This document shows positions 1 through 8,711 of a stretch of 64,000 bases of DNA, piece by piece. A model generated the notes under the pieces. It was not told the origin of the DNA, made no database searches, and saw nothing but the letters and a program-made list of their open reading frames with translations. Position 1 is the stretch's first letter, and each line of letters opens with the position of its first letter. The position numbers were made by a program, and so were the translations under genes. Where the stretch lies: positions 1 to 64,000 of the forward strand of contig NZ_VUYS01000004.1 of assembly GCF_008389435.1 (NCBI RefSeq), given 5' to 3'. This DNA comes from Candidatus Nitrosocosmicus agrestis. Lineage in GTDB: Archaea; Thermoproteota; Nitrososphaeria; Nitrososphaerales; Nitrososphaeraceae.

Positions 1-174
1 CTTGAACCAAGAGATGGAATTGGTGGACACTGTCTACCAAAGGATACAAAGATGTTTATCAATTCATCTAACACAATGAAGAGCAAGATACTTCAAGCTG
101 CCATGGAAATTGATGAGGATTATAGGGAATACAGACAAAAAATACAAAATGAAATAAAGATACCAGTTATCTAG
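1..174 (+). CDS. Nucleotide-sugar dehydrogenase, C-terminal fragment
   Basis: The reading frame is open from the window edge and ends with TAG. It encodes 57 residues. The stretch GIGGHCLPKDT matches the catalytic-cysteine segment of the UDP-glucose/GDP-mannose dehydrogenase superfamily, with Cys15 of the fragment as the expected thiohemiacetal nucleophile. These enzymes oxidise the C6 hydroxyl of UDP- or GDP-sugars to uronic acids using NAD, for surface glycans. The rest of the C-terminal UDP-binding domain after the Cys is short. The Gly-His before the Cys resembles the UDP-N-acetyl-hexosamine dehydrogenase branch, but the substrate cannot be fixed from this fragment. The remainder of the gene lies outside the window. 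Confidence 0.75.
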   Translation, partial: LEPRDGIGGHCLPKDTKMFINSSNTMKSKILQAAMEIDEDYREYRQKIQNEIKIPVI

Positions 175-178
175 TTAC

Positions 179-187
179 TTTATAAAA
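179..187 (+). promoter_or_regulatory. TATA box of the first MFS transporter gene
   Basis: The element TTTATAAAA is centred about 29 nt before the ATG at 212. This spacing would place the transcription start at or just before the start codon, giving a leaderless or nearly leaderless mRNA. Confidence 0.5.
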
Positions 188-211
188 ACAAACTGGTTTG
201 GTTAATCAATA

Positions 212-1750
212 ATGAAAGGCTCTGAAATAGAAAAGTCTGAGAGAATTCAAGTATCCACTTGGACAATGCTTGCCATCTTGGGCTCCACTATCCTGATAAC
301 AATGTACGGAGAAACAATGCTATTACCGGCAATTGGAGATATAATAAGAGATTTTGATATATCATACAGTACCTCATCATGGATTCTGACGGCATATTTA
401 ATAGCTGGAGCAGTAATGACACCTATCGCAGGAAAGCTTTCTGACATATACGGCAGAAAAAAAATGGTATTGGCAATTTTTGTTGTTTATATAATTGGTA
501 TTACTTTGGGAGGTTTTTCAAGTAATATCTATATGTTACTATTTGCAAGGGTTATTCAAGGTATTGGAATTTCAATGTTCCCAATCGCGTTTGGAATCAT
601 CAAGGATCAGTTTCCATCATCTAAGATTGCGATCGGTGTGGGAATTTTTAGTTCAATGTTTGCTGCAGGTGCCGTTGTTGGTATGGCTATAGGAAGTACA
701 ATAGTCCAGAACTTTGGATGGCAGGCTACGTTCTTAACCATCATTCCTATTGCAATACTACTCTGGTTTATTATACAAAAAAAGATCAAAGACGACACTA
801 CGATGAAAGAGAACTCAAATATTCCCAAATCAGACGACAAGCACACTCTCAAATCCGAAGTCAAAAGTTATCAAGTCGGTAAATCAGCTGCCAATCAACA
901 TATAGACATTAAAGGAGCATTGGCATTAGCCTTTTCAATATCATCTTTCCTATTAACATTAACATATTTTGCAAATATGAATGGACAAACAAATGAATCA
1001 TCAAATATGGATAGTTTTGTATTTATTACCTTAATTACCTTGACCATCATATCCTTAACTGTTTTCATACTTGCTGAAAAAAGAGTAAAAGAGCCATTAA
1101 TTCCGCTGAGTCTAATCACAGATAAAGTTTTACTTCCATCAAATATCCTTCTATTAATATTTGGGATCACAATGTTCATGGTTTATCAAACTATTCCAAT
1201 ATTAGTAACCAGTCCTGCACCGGATGGATTCGGTGGTGATGCTATACAGAGTGCTATGGTTCAATTGCCGTTCATGGTAGTATTTTTGATTTTTGCCCCA
1301 TCATCTGGCTTTATCGTTTCCAAAATAGGGAATTTCAAACCTATCATTGTTGGAGGTATATTGACATCAATTGGATTTTTTAGTCTATTTATTTTTCATG
1401 CGAATCAAGCTGCTATTTCAATTAATCTTGTATTGATTTCAGCTGGACTATCTCTCACTCAAGTAGGAGCTTTTAACATCACATTACAACACACCCCTAT
1501 CAAATTCAGCGGAGTTTCTATAGGCATATCAGTTGTTTTGGTCCTTATAGGAAGTTCAATCGGCCCCGTAATTGCCTCGACGTTTATGCAAACTTTTCAA
1601 GATATGTCGGTTGGACCAGCTGATAAACCATTTCCTTCATCACTAGCTTATACATTAATTTTCTTGTCAGCAGGGATAATATCACTATTATCATTTCCTT
1701 GTATGACATTATTAAAGAGTCGAATAATTAAAAAGCAGGTAAGCGAATAA
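212..1750 (+). CDS. MFS transporter, DHA2-like drug:H+ antiporter type
   Basis: This 512-residue protein is hydrophobic throughout apart from a charged central loop at about residues 190-228. Its length fits the 14-helix DHA2 family. The N-terminal half carries the pattern LPAIGDI, then SSWILTAYLI, then the motif-A-like loop GKLSDIYGRKK between helices 2 and 3, all typical of DHA2 exporters. It probably uses the proton gradient to export small molecules or drugs; the substrate is unknown. The gene starts at ATG with a well-placed TATA box and stands alone. It is separated from the upstream sugar dehydrogenase by 37 nt and may also be read through from it. Confidence 0.88.
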   Translation: MKGSEIEKSERIQVSTWTMLAILGSTILITMYGETMLLPAIGDIIRDFDISYSTSSWILTAYLIAGAVMTPIAGKLSDIYGRKKMVLAIFVVYIIGITLGGFSSNIYMLLFARVIQGIGISMFPIAFGIIKDQFPSSKIAIGVGIFSSMFAAGAVVGMAIGSTIVQNFGWQATFLTIIPIAILLWFIIQKKIKDDTTMKENSNIPKSDDKHTLKSEVKSYQVGKSAANQHIDIKGALALAFSISSFLLTLTYFANMNGQTNESSNMDSFVFITLITLTIISLTVFILAEKRVKEPLIPLSLITDKVLLPSNILLLIFGITMFMVYQTIPILVTSPAPDGFGGDAIQSAMVQLPFMVVFLIFAPSSGFIVSKIGNFKPIIVGGILTSIGFFSLFIFHANQAAISINLVLISAGLSLTQVGAFNITLQHTPIKFSGVSIGISVVLVLIGSSIGPVIASTFMQTFQDMSVGPADKPFPSSLAYTLIFLSAGIISLLSFPCMTLLKSRIIKKQVSE

Positions 1751-1853
1751 AAGTAATGATTGAATAAAATTTTAAATTATGATGACAATTTTGCCCCAAT
1801 TAATTTTTAGATATTTGAAAAGACCTAATATATGAAATCAGATAATCAGAAAA

Positions 1854-2141
1854 TTAGACGTTATGTGTCATGTTTACAAATACGTTTATGGGAATACCGC
1901 CAGATCGAAGACCAATCCTAATCTTATTCATATCATACATAACATCACCTATGCTATCTCTTATCCCACGAGAGGCGAAGTGCAAATGATCACCTTCTAA
2001 ATTAAGTGTATAGATTCCGTCTTTTTCACAGTGTTGGCCAGAAACAAATTTCAAATGTCCCTCTTTCACCAAATCGTCCAGTTCTCGACAAACGGGTCTT
2101 AGTAATGCCCAACATTCTTCTTCTTTCAACTGAATGTTCAT
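1854..2141 (-). CDS. Conserved-looking hypothetical protein, 95 aa
   Basis: I do not recognise a family. The protein is soluble and mixed alpha/beta, with a Glu-rich N-terminus (QLKEEECWALL) and the phrases GIYTLNLEGDHLHFASRG and INVFVNMTHNV, which read like beta strands. There is no signal peptide or metal motif, although two Cys (about residues 10 and 18) lie in the first helix. It is convergent with the MFS gene and divergent from hsp20. The ATG is the only reasonable start. The protein-like composition over 95 codons in an AT-rich region supports a real gene. Confidence 0.6.
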   Translation of the reverse strand: MNIQLKEEECWALLRPVCRELDDLVKEGHLKFVSGQHCEKDGIYTLNLEGDHLHFASRGIRDSIGDVMYDMNKIRIGLRSGGIPINVFVNMTHNV

Positions 2142-2335
2142 TCTAAACGTATAAAATATAACTCTATCATCATCTAAACTAAAAAATTCCTGATTATTTG
2201 GTCCATACTATGACATTCAATGAACATTTACACTGTAACATTACTAAGAATAACTAGTAACGTAAATATGCATTATTTGGAATAAAAATGAAATTAATAT
2301 GACTTGTATTTTGTTTAGAAATAATTTTGGTGATA

Positions 2336-2343
2336 TTATAAAA
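2336..2343 (+). promoter_or_regulatory. TATA box of the hsp20 gene
   Basis: TTATAAAA is centred about 30 nt before the ATG at 2370, with further A/T-rich sequence after it. The position fits a short or absent 5' leader. I see no clear inverted repeat that could be a heat-shock operator. Confidence 0.5.
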
Positions 2344-2369
2344 TTTTAATATATTAGCAATCATACTCA

Positions 2370-3047
2370 ATGTCTACCATGAGCGATAAGGAAGTCAACC
2401 CATATGACTGGTATAGAGACTTCTTTGAAAGGAGTTTCAAAGATAGGAAAAATTTTATGAATTTTAACACTGATTTATTCAAAGAATTTAATCAAATGCA
2501 AGAAGAAATGGAAAAAATATACAATCAATTTAATGATGTAGGCTATAACCCTCCAAAAGAACTAGTAAGAGAATATGAAACAGAAGATGGAAGTAAAGTC
2601 AGAGAAGTTGGCCCGATAGTTTATGGATACTCTATGACAATAGGTCCTGATGGATATCCACGTATTAGAGAATTTGGACACATCAAAAGAAGTAGACCAA
2701 CTCAACTGAATGGGTCGAGAGATCAATTAGACCTAGGAGCAGCACCAAGAATAAGAGGTGAAAGGGAACCTCTAGCGGATATTAATACAACTAACAAAGA
2801 GATAAAAGTGATTTTAGAGATTCCAGGTGTCAAAAAAGAAGATATTAGATTGGACTTGTATGGTAACAATTTAGAGATTTCTACCATGCATGGACAAAGA
2901 AAGTACAAAAGAACCCTCGAAATTCCCTCAGATGCAGAGATAGACTCAGCAAGATCGACATACAATAATGGTATTTTAGAAATAACTTTTGATAAAAAAA
3001 AAGATCGACGAAATCAAAGGGTCGAGAGATTAAAATTGACTAAATAG
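2370..3047 (+). CDS. Hsp20/alpha-crystallin family small heat shock protein
   Basis: The 225-residue protein is longer than a minimal Hsp20. It has an N-terminal half of about 120 residues with FNQMQEEMEKIYNQF, then the Tyr/Gly-rich segment GPIVYGYSMTIGPDG typical of archaeal members, then a C-terminal alpha-crystallin domain at about residues 125-220 (LEIPGVKKEDIRLDLYGNNL and NNGILEITFDKK). It is an ATP-independent holdase that binds unfolding proteins as an oligomer. The C-terminal I-x-I oligomerisation motif is not obvious; VERLKLTK is the end. It is transcribed alone. ATG at 2370 was chosen because of the TATA spacing; a second in-frame ATG lies three codons later. Confidence 0.9.
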   Translation: MSTMSDKEVNPYDWYRDFFERSFKDRKNFMNFNTDLFKEFNQMQEEMEKIYNQFNDVGYNPPKELVREYETEDGSKVREVGPIVYGYSMTIGPDGYPRIREFGHIKRSRPTQLNGSRDQLDLGAAPRIRGEREPLADINTTNKEIKVILEIPGVKKEDIRLDLYGNNLEISTMHGQRKYKRTLEIPSDAEIDSARSTYNNGILEITFDKKKDRRNQRVERLKLTK

Positions 3048-3372
3048 CGAAAATTTAGTCGAGATCAGACTTCCTCTATGAACTTGGTTGTATTTGCAAA
3101 AGTATAGTAATAAAATCTATTGTGATTCTTCAAAGACTATTATCATAGGACTCCCCTGTTCAGAAACTATTATCCTCTCACCTTTTATCTTGTCCCTACC
3201 TTACGCATATGAGCAGGAATGCCATGTGGTTTTATACAAATTATAAAAAATGTAAAACCGTTGACAAATCTTTGTACAGACTCCAGGGCCGCTATTAGCG
3301 ATACGCAAAAGTATTGAGATAATCAAGATACGTAATTTTAAAGAAGTTCATAGAATAATTAACAATGTAACT
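3048..3372. other. Intergenic region before polX
   Basis: This 325-bp region holds no convincing gene. On the minus strand there is a TATA-like element at about 3230-3237, 25 nt before an ATG at 3208, and a short protein-like stretch ending at 3117. However, the two lie in different frames (see rejected items). The right part must contain the polX promoter, where only generic A/T-rich sequence is visible. Confidence 0.4.
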
Positions 3373-5247
3373 ATGTCAAATGCAGAAATTGCAACGATGC
3401 TTCGAAGAATTGCATTCTTAATAGAACTAGACTCTGAGAATTCAGAAGCAGAGAACACCAGATTGAACTTTAAAAGTAGAGCCTACATCAAGGCATCTGA
3501 TCAAATTCAAAACTTGCCAATCAATATCAAACAGCTGTATGAAGAAAAAGGCATTGACGGTCTTTTGCAAATTCCATCCATTGGCAAAGCAATTGCAACA
3601 AAGATTTCAGAATTCTTGAACACAGGTACTGTCGATTATTATGAGAAACTTAAGTTAAGATACCCTATTCAAATTGATGATTTTTTAGACCTTGAAGGCA
3701 TTGGCCCAAAGACCTTACGGCGAATTTTCAGCAAAATAAATATCAAAACCCTTGATGAATTAGAAGAACTGGCAAGAAATAGAGAGTTACGAATACTTCC
3801 AGGATTCTCTGCAAACAAGGAGACAGATATCTTAAAAAAAATTGAAATGCATCGCATCGGCAAAAAGAGGTTCTTATTAGGAGATATCTATCCCCTGGCT
3901 CTTAAAATAGAAGAATTTCTAGTGAATAATGAGGAAGTTTCAAAGGCAGCAGCTGTAGGTTCATTCAGAAGAATGAAAGAAACGGTAGGAGATCTGGATT
4001 TTGTAGTTGTTTCAAATGATCCAAAAAAGGTAATAGAAAAATTTGTAACTATGCCAAATGTAAAAGAGATTCTAAGTAAAGGAGTTACAAAGGCATTTGT
4101 AAAACTCAATAATAATATGGATGCAGATCTATTAGTAGTTCCTTCAGAGAGCTTTGGCACAGCATTGTTGTATTTTACTGGTAGTAAGAGACATGGAATA
4201 CACCTACGAAAACTAGCTCAAGTAAAAGGATACAGATTAAATGAATGGGGTTTGTATGAAAACAATACAGATCAAAAGATAGCAGGTGAGTCAGAATCGG
4301 ATGTATACGATTTGTTAGGTTTGGAGTGGATACCTCCGGAAATGCGAGAAGACAATGGTGAAATAGAGCTAGCTAAAAAAGGATCCAATTCATGGCAACA
4401 TAAGATGGCTTTATTAGTAGACTATAATGACGTGAGAGGTGACCTTCAAGTTCACTCAAACTATACTGATGGTAAATTATCGATAGAAGATATGGCGTAT
4501 TATGCGAGAATGTTGTTTGATCTAGATTATATTGCAATTACTGATCACACACAAAGTTTAAAAATTGCTGGTGGCCTTGATGAGAAAGAGATTTTAGATC
4601 AGCAGATAAAAATACATGAAATAAATGATCGGATAAAAAGTAGTCAATTCTTTGAAGATATGGACACATCTGTTGTTAAGAATCAGTTTTATCATTATGG
4701 GAATAATTATAGGAGCAGAAAAAAAGATGACAAAAAGACTGACAAAAAATTTAGGATTTTATCAGGAGCAGAAGTCAATATTCTAAAAGATGGAACACTC
4801 GATATTAGTAACAATGTTTTAGACAAGCTAGATTTAGTTGGTGCTGCAATCCACTCAAATTTTTCACTACCAGAAGAGATCCAAACTGAAAGATTGATAA
4901 AAGTTGCACAAAATCCGAGTGTCGATATTTTATTTCATCCTACAGGCAGAATAATAAATAAGAGAGAAGGGTATCAGATTAACATCTCTAAGGTGTTATC
5001 TGCTTGTTTAGATACAAAAACGGTAATTGAAATTGATGCTCATTATAATAGGCTGGATATTAGAGATGAATTGATCAGGACATCTATCAACAATGGTGTT
5101 AATCTAGTCATAGACTCAGATGCTCACCATCCTATGCACTATGCATTCCTAAATCTAGGAATTTCTCAGGCCAGAAGGGGATGGGCAAATAAAAAAGATA
5201 TTCTAAACACCCAACCGATACCCGAACTTTTGAGTAGTCTAAAATAA
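3373..5247 (+). CDS. polX: DNA polymerase/3'-5' exonuclease PolX
   Basis: This 624-residue X-family polymerase has helix-hairpin-helix segments near residues 64-80 (IPSIGKAIA) and 108-120 (LEGIGPKTL). The nucleotidyltransferase signature GSFRR...GDLDF is at 196-210, and the third acidic residue is in DADLL at about 250-254. The C-terminal PHP phosphoesterase domain has DLQVHSNYTDG at 357-367, followed by ITDHTQ, GAEVNI, HPTGR, EIDAHYNR and DSDAHH. It fills gaps in base excision repair and trims 3' ends. It is slightly longer than usual because of a charged Lys-rich insertion in the PHP domain (around YRSRKKDDKKTDKK). It is followed at 118 nt by nreA on the same strand, which suggests a repair-themed pair. 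Confidence 0.95.
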   Translation: MSNAEIATMLRRIAFLIELDSENSEAENTRLNFKSRAYIKASDQIQNLPINIKQLYEEKGIDGLLQIPSIGKAIATKISEFLNTGTVDYYEKLKLRYPIQIDDFLDLEGIGPKTLRRIFSKINIKTLDELEELARNRELRILPGFSANKETDILKKIEMHRIGKKRFLLGDIYPLALKIEEFLVNNEEVSKAAAVGSFRRMKETVGDLDFVVVSNDPKKVIEKFVTMPNVKEILSKGVTKAFVKLNNNMDADLLVVPSESFGTALLYFTGSKRHGIHLRKLAQVKGYRLNEWGLYENNTDQKIAGESESDVYDLLGLEWIPPEMREDNGEIELAKKGSNSWQHKMALLVDYNDVRGDLQVHSNYTDGKLSIEDMAYYARMLFDLDYIAITDHTQSLKIAGGLDEKEILDQQIKIHEINDRIKSSQFFEDMDTSVVKNQFYHYGNNYRSRKKDDKKTDKKFRILSGAEVNILKDGTLDISNNVLDKLDLVGAAIHSNFSLPEEIQTERLIKVAQNPSVDILFHPTGRIINKREGYQINISKVLSACLDTKTVIEIDAHYNRLDIRDELIRTSINNGVNLVIDSDAHHPMHYAFLNLGISQARRGWANKKDILNTQPIPELLSSLK

Positions 5248-5294
5248 TAGACTGAGCAAAAAAACATCTATAGATATTGAGACAGAGTTGAGAT

Positions 5295-5315
5295 ATTAAA
5301 ATTAAAATTAAAATT
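5295..5315 (+). repeat. Short tandem repeat, ATTAAA x3.5
   Basis: Three and a half head-to-tail copies of the hexamer ATTAAA lie 50-70 nt before the nreA start. It may simply be A/T-rich promoter sequence; no function is implied. Confidence 0.5.
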
Positions 5316-5364
5316 TCATTTCCGTATCTTCAAATATTGTAATTTGTTATCTATTTAGTCATGC

Positions 5365-6579
5365 ATGCAATCACGTAGAACATCTGAAATAAAGGAAGCA
5401 ATTATGAAGAATTGGATTCAGTTACAAAAAACCATGAGGGAAAAAATATCAGAAAAAATGATAGTTAGTTCTCCACCATCGATATTTATTGGCAGTTATT
5501 CATATCCAAAGGTAAGTATTGGACCGCTAGTTTCCACATTTAATGAAGATACTGCATTATTCGACCATCCTGAAGAATGGGCAGGCCAATCATTAGAAGA
5601 TATTATAAAATACAGATTATCTTTAATACGAGGGACAAATCCGACCACGGTAAATATTGCATCAAATAATGACAAGTTAATTGAAACACTTCAAGAATTA
5701 ACCATGGCAATAAAGTCTACAAATATTGAAGTAAACTTTGCGAAGGAACCAATTTTCAATTTTGATGAAATAAAAAAGAATGGGGTTACAGATTCAGATT
5801 CGATACATTATGGTTTGGCCTCAAAGATAAACGACCTAAAATTACCTAGTGGGTTGATTGTTGATAAGAAGATAGAAAAAGCGTATTATGATAAGGATCT
5901 GAAAGCAATAGAAGCCGTTACCAAGTTGTATAATGAAGGCATTGAAATAAGCAAGTTAAGCAAAGCTCTAAGTATAGGAATGATAGGAATTCAAAAAAAT
6001 AGAAGAATAGTTCCTACAAAATGGAGTATTACAGCTATAGATCAAATCCTTTCCTCCGAATTAATTAAAAAAATAAAGAATTTTGATTCTGTGAATTTTT
6101 ACCAAGTGTACAATTATAGCCATTTGGATAACACTTATTCAATTATATTAATTCCTGATAAAACATGGTGTTTTGAAATGCATGAAGCATGGATAGATAA
6201 TACCGGAAATGTGGAAATTGAAACAGATATAGAAGTTGCAGGTAGATTGAGAAATTATCCAAAAATGGGTGGCTCATTTTTTGCAGCAAGAGTTGCTGTT
6301 TCAGAATATCTAGTTCAGAATAGGAAATCAGCAGGCATTATGGTATTTAGAGAAATTCAACCACAATATTTACTGCCTGTAGGCGTATGGCAAATAAGAG
6401 AGGGAATTAGAAAAGCAATGAGAAAAGGACCAAGAGTTTTTGACTCCTTAGAGAAAGCCCTGATTTATGCTTGTAGCACAATGAGTGTTTCAAAGAAAGA
6501 ATGGATTAGTAATAGTAATTTATTAAGATTTGTCAAAAATCAAAGAAGAATCCAAGATTATTTTGACAAAACTCAATAA
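5365..6579 (+). CDS. nreA: Nre-family archaeal DNA repair protein with C-terminal PIP box
   Basis: The 404-residue protein matches the archaeal Nre family, with the conserved phrase IFIGSYSYPKVSIGPL near residue 35 and the GxMVFREIQP segment in the C-terminal half. Nre proteins in halophiles act with PCNA in repair of alkylation or UV damage. The last residues contain QRRIQDYF, a good PCNA-interacting peptide (Q-x-x-I-x-x-F/Y-F), exactly where the family carries it. The N-terminal zinc finger seen in some relatives is absent. ATG at 5365 was chosen because the ATG at 5361 is closed by a stop after five codons. It lies downstream of polX. Confidence 0.85.
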   Translation: MQSRRTSEIKEAIMKNWIQLQKTMREKISEKMIVSSPPSIFIGSYSYPKVSIGPLVSTFNEDTALFDHPEEWAGQSLEDIIKYRLSLIRGTNPTTVNIASNNDKLIETLQELTMAIKSTNIEVNFAKEPIFNFDEIKKNGVTDSDSIHYGLASKINDLKLPSGLIVDKKIEKAYYDKDLKAIEAVTKLYNEGIEISKLSKALSIGMIGIQKNRRIVPTKWSITAIDQILSSELIKKIKNFDSVNFYQVYNYSHLDNTYSIILIPDKTWCFEMHEAWIDNTGNVEIETDIEVAGRLRNYPKMGGSFFAARVAVSEYLVQNRKSAGIMVFREIQPQYLLPVGVWQIREGIRKAMRKGPRVFDSLEKALIYACSTMSVSKKEWISNSNLLRFVKNQRRIQDYFDKTQ

Positions 6580-6836
6580 AATATTGCTCATGTTATTGGT
6601 TTTGATACGTAAAATGTCACATATCTGCAGATTTGACAAAATATCAAAGCAAATTTCTGTATTTTAAATGGAAATAAAAGTAGGGAACAAAAATATCAAT
6701 ATAATCTTATATACTAGCAAAAATCTCAAAGATTTGTAAAGTTATCTTAATCTTCCTACACCGATGATGTATTGAATAATGTTTGACTACCCCTCTCTCC
6801 CATAGTATCATACATCATAAACCAACAGCAAATAAC

Positions 6837-8129
6837 CTATAGTCTTAGTCTGATAATAGGGATGATAAAAACAGCAATCAATAATCCCCCTGTTAACCAT
6901 GCAATAGAATAACCAAAACCTTTTACCATGAAGGAAAACAGGATAGGTGCCCAAAAAGCACCCAAAAGGGATATGCCATTAACGTAGCTTATGGCCAATA
7001 CATCATAATATGGCATCCCCATATTTTCGACCACTATTCTTCTTGCCAAAGTATATGGGATGACAAAACCGCCTGACGCAAATATTCCAATAATAACAAT
7101 TAATGGTATCAATAAATGTAATGGGGCCAATGAGAACAGTGATATACAAACTGCAATAATTAGGCCACATGAAACTAATGATATGACATCAAGTTTGACA
7201 CATTTTTTTCTAACAAAATGATCATATATTTTACCAAACACAGGAGCAAACAGTACATTGACAATTAATGTTGTCATTCCTATTAAACCTGCTAACGCGG
7301 ATGTTAAACCTAAATCAATTTTTAAATAAACAATTATGAATGTCGAAACCAACATCCAACCAATTTGTACTCCTAAAAGAGATAAAGCCACCAGCAAAAT
7401 AGATTTGTTTGTCATAATTTTCTTCAAATTTTTTAAACTAATCTGAGAATTTGGGACTGAAATACGGTGATTAAACTTATAATGTATAGAACCATTGAAT
7501 AATTCTGTAATTCTCCTCATACTTGACAGGAATTTTTTACCCATATTAGTATCATTCAAATATTGTCGCTTAAATAAGTAATAGGATAGTAATACGCCAC
7601 TAAAAAGACCCAATATTCCACCAAAGACAAGACCTGTTCGCCATCCCAACAAATCGGCCAATATTATCCATCCAAACACACCAATAATTCCACCCAAAGA
7701 ATGAGCGGAATTCAACATTCCAACTCCAAGACCTTCAGATCCCTTACCTAGATAATTTGAGATTATGATTACACTAGGGCCAAAGAAAAAGGCCATTCCT
7801 ACGCCAACTAAGAATCGAAGAATTACCATCTGATAAATTTCAGAAACAAATCCAGTTAGAAGCGATGCGGTGGACAGTAATAAAGTACCTCCAACTATTA
7901 TTAGCTTGGGATCATATTTTGCAGAGAGGATGCCAGCCGGGATTTGAAATAAACCTATTCCAATAAGAAAACTAGAGGTTATCAATCCTAACATAGATAC
8001 ATCTTGTCTAAAATCTACGAGAATCAAATAAAATATTGATGAAATGTTGAACCAGTTTATTGCATATAGTATACGGGCAAATATGATTGAGAAAACAGGT
8101 AATGAAAATACCAGAGACTTTGGGGACAT
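6837..8129 (-). CDS. MFS transporter, 12-helix type
   Basis: This protein of about 430 residues is hydrophobic in two six-helix halves joined by a basic loop at about residues 190-225. The motif-A equivalent is degenerate (AGILSAKYDPKLII) and the second half has a related FGKIYDHFVRKKC loop. ILYAINWFNISS and GVGMAFFFGPSVIIISNYLG are typical MFS helices. The substrate cannot be assigned. A TTG lies one codon upstream at 8132, but the ATG at 8129 is the more likely start. It stands alone, convergent with nreA and divergent from the next small gene. Confidence 0.85.
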   Translation of the reverse strand: MSPKSLVFSLPVFSIIFARILYAINWFNISSIFYLILVDFRQDVSMLGLITSSFLIGIGLFQIPAGILSAKYDPKLIIVGGTLLLSTASLLTGFVSEIYQMVILRFLVGVGMAFFFGPSVIIISNYLGKGSEGLGVGMLNSAHSLGGIIGVFGWIILADLLGWRTGLVFGGILGLFSGVLLSYYLFKRQYLNDTNMGKKFLSSMRRITELFNGSIHYKFNHRISVPNSQISLKNLKKIMTNKSILLVALSLLGVQIGWMLVSTFIIVYLKIDLGLTSALAGLIGMTTLIVNVLFAPVFGKIYDHFVRKKCVKLDVISLVSCGLIIAVCISLFSLAPLHLLIPLIVIIGIFASGGFVIPYTLARRIVVENMGMPYYDVLAISYVNGISLLGAFWAPILFSFMVKGFGYSIAWLTGGLLIAVFIIPIIRLRL

Positions 8130-8132
8130 CAA

Positions 8133-8466
8133 TCAATCAAGCCATCAAGAGTATATTATGTTATTAACAATATCTGATTAGATACTCCAATATAAGTAAA
8201 CCAAACAGCAAATGTCTTTCTAAATTCGTCCTGTAATAAAGACCCATAACATTTGAATAAAGCAAAGGTATTAAATAAATTCAAACTACGATACAGAAAG
8301 CTCAATTAATCCGCAATTTATTTGGAATGCGATCTTAATAGTTATAAAAGTATTACTTATGGACCGAAATAAAGCAAATGAATTATCATAACCATCAGAT
8401 AATCAAGATAAAGAGTCTCGCGAAGGGGTCTTAAACTTCATATATGTAACAAATTTTAATTGACAA
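8133..8466. other. Divergent intergenic region
   Basis: This 334-bp region lies between two divergent genes. It holds their promoters and no ORF that I would call. A small GC-richer patch (GTCTCGCGAAGGGGTC, about 8415-8430) sits just upstream of the TATA box of the zinc-ribbon gene and could be a regulatory site, but I see no symmetry that proves it. Confidence 0.4.
8439..8446 (+). promoter_or_regulatory. TATA box of the 75-aa zinc-ribbon gene
   Basis: The element CATATATG is centred about 25 nt before the ATG at 8467, the spacing expected for a leaderless archaeal transcript. Confidence 0.4.
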
Positions 8467-8694
8467 ATGGAGTGTCCTACATGTTTGACAAAATTTCACC
8501 CCAAGATGAATAATGCATTGGTTGGTAGAAATAGAAGGAATAGTAGTATTTTTCTGTACTTCCAACTTTGTCCCGAATGCGAAGAGCCGATAGTAGGAGT
8601 TAAGGAGGCCACGGGTGGCGAAATCTATATGAATCCAAATAACGTAGACGGACTAATTCCATTAACAAAAGAACGCAGAAAAAAATTACAATAA
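8467..8694 (+). CDS. Small zinc-ribbon protein, 75 aa
   Basis: Two CxxC knuckles are visible: CPTC at residues 3-6 and CPEC at about 35-38. They enclose a loop of about 28 residues that reads as beta strands (SSIFLYFQL). This is a classic four-Cys zinc ribbon. The C-terminal part (GLIPLTKERRKKLQ) is basic. Such proteins bind nucleic acids or partner proteins; nothing here shows which. It stands alone between divergent and convergent neighbours. I know no specific family name. Confidence 0.7.
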   Translation: MECPTCLTKFHPKMNNALVGRNRRNSSIFLYFQLCPECEEPIVGVKEATGGEIYMNPNNVDGLIPLTKERRKKLQ

Positions 8695-8711
8695 TAATTG
8701 TAAAGTCAGTC

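Noticed and set aside
3117-3208. Possible 30-aa minus-strand gene with a TATA element 25 nt before an ATG
   Set aside because: The ATG frame closes after seven codons and the protein-like stretch (DKIKGERIIVSEQGSP) lies in the next frame. A one-base change would join them, but a stop-free run of under 30 codons is common by chance, so no gene is called.
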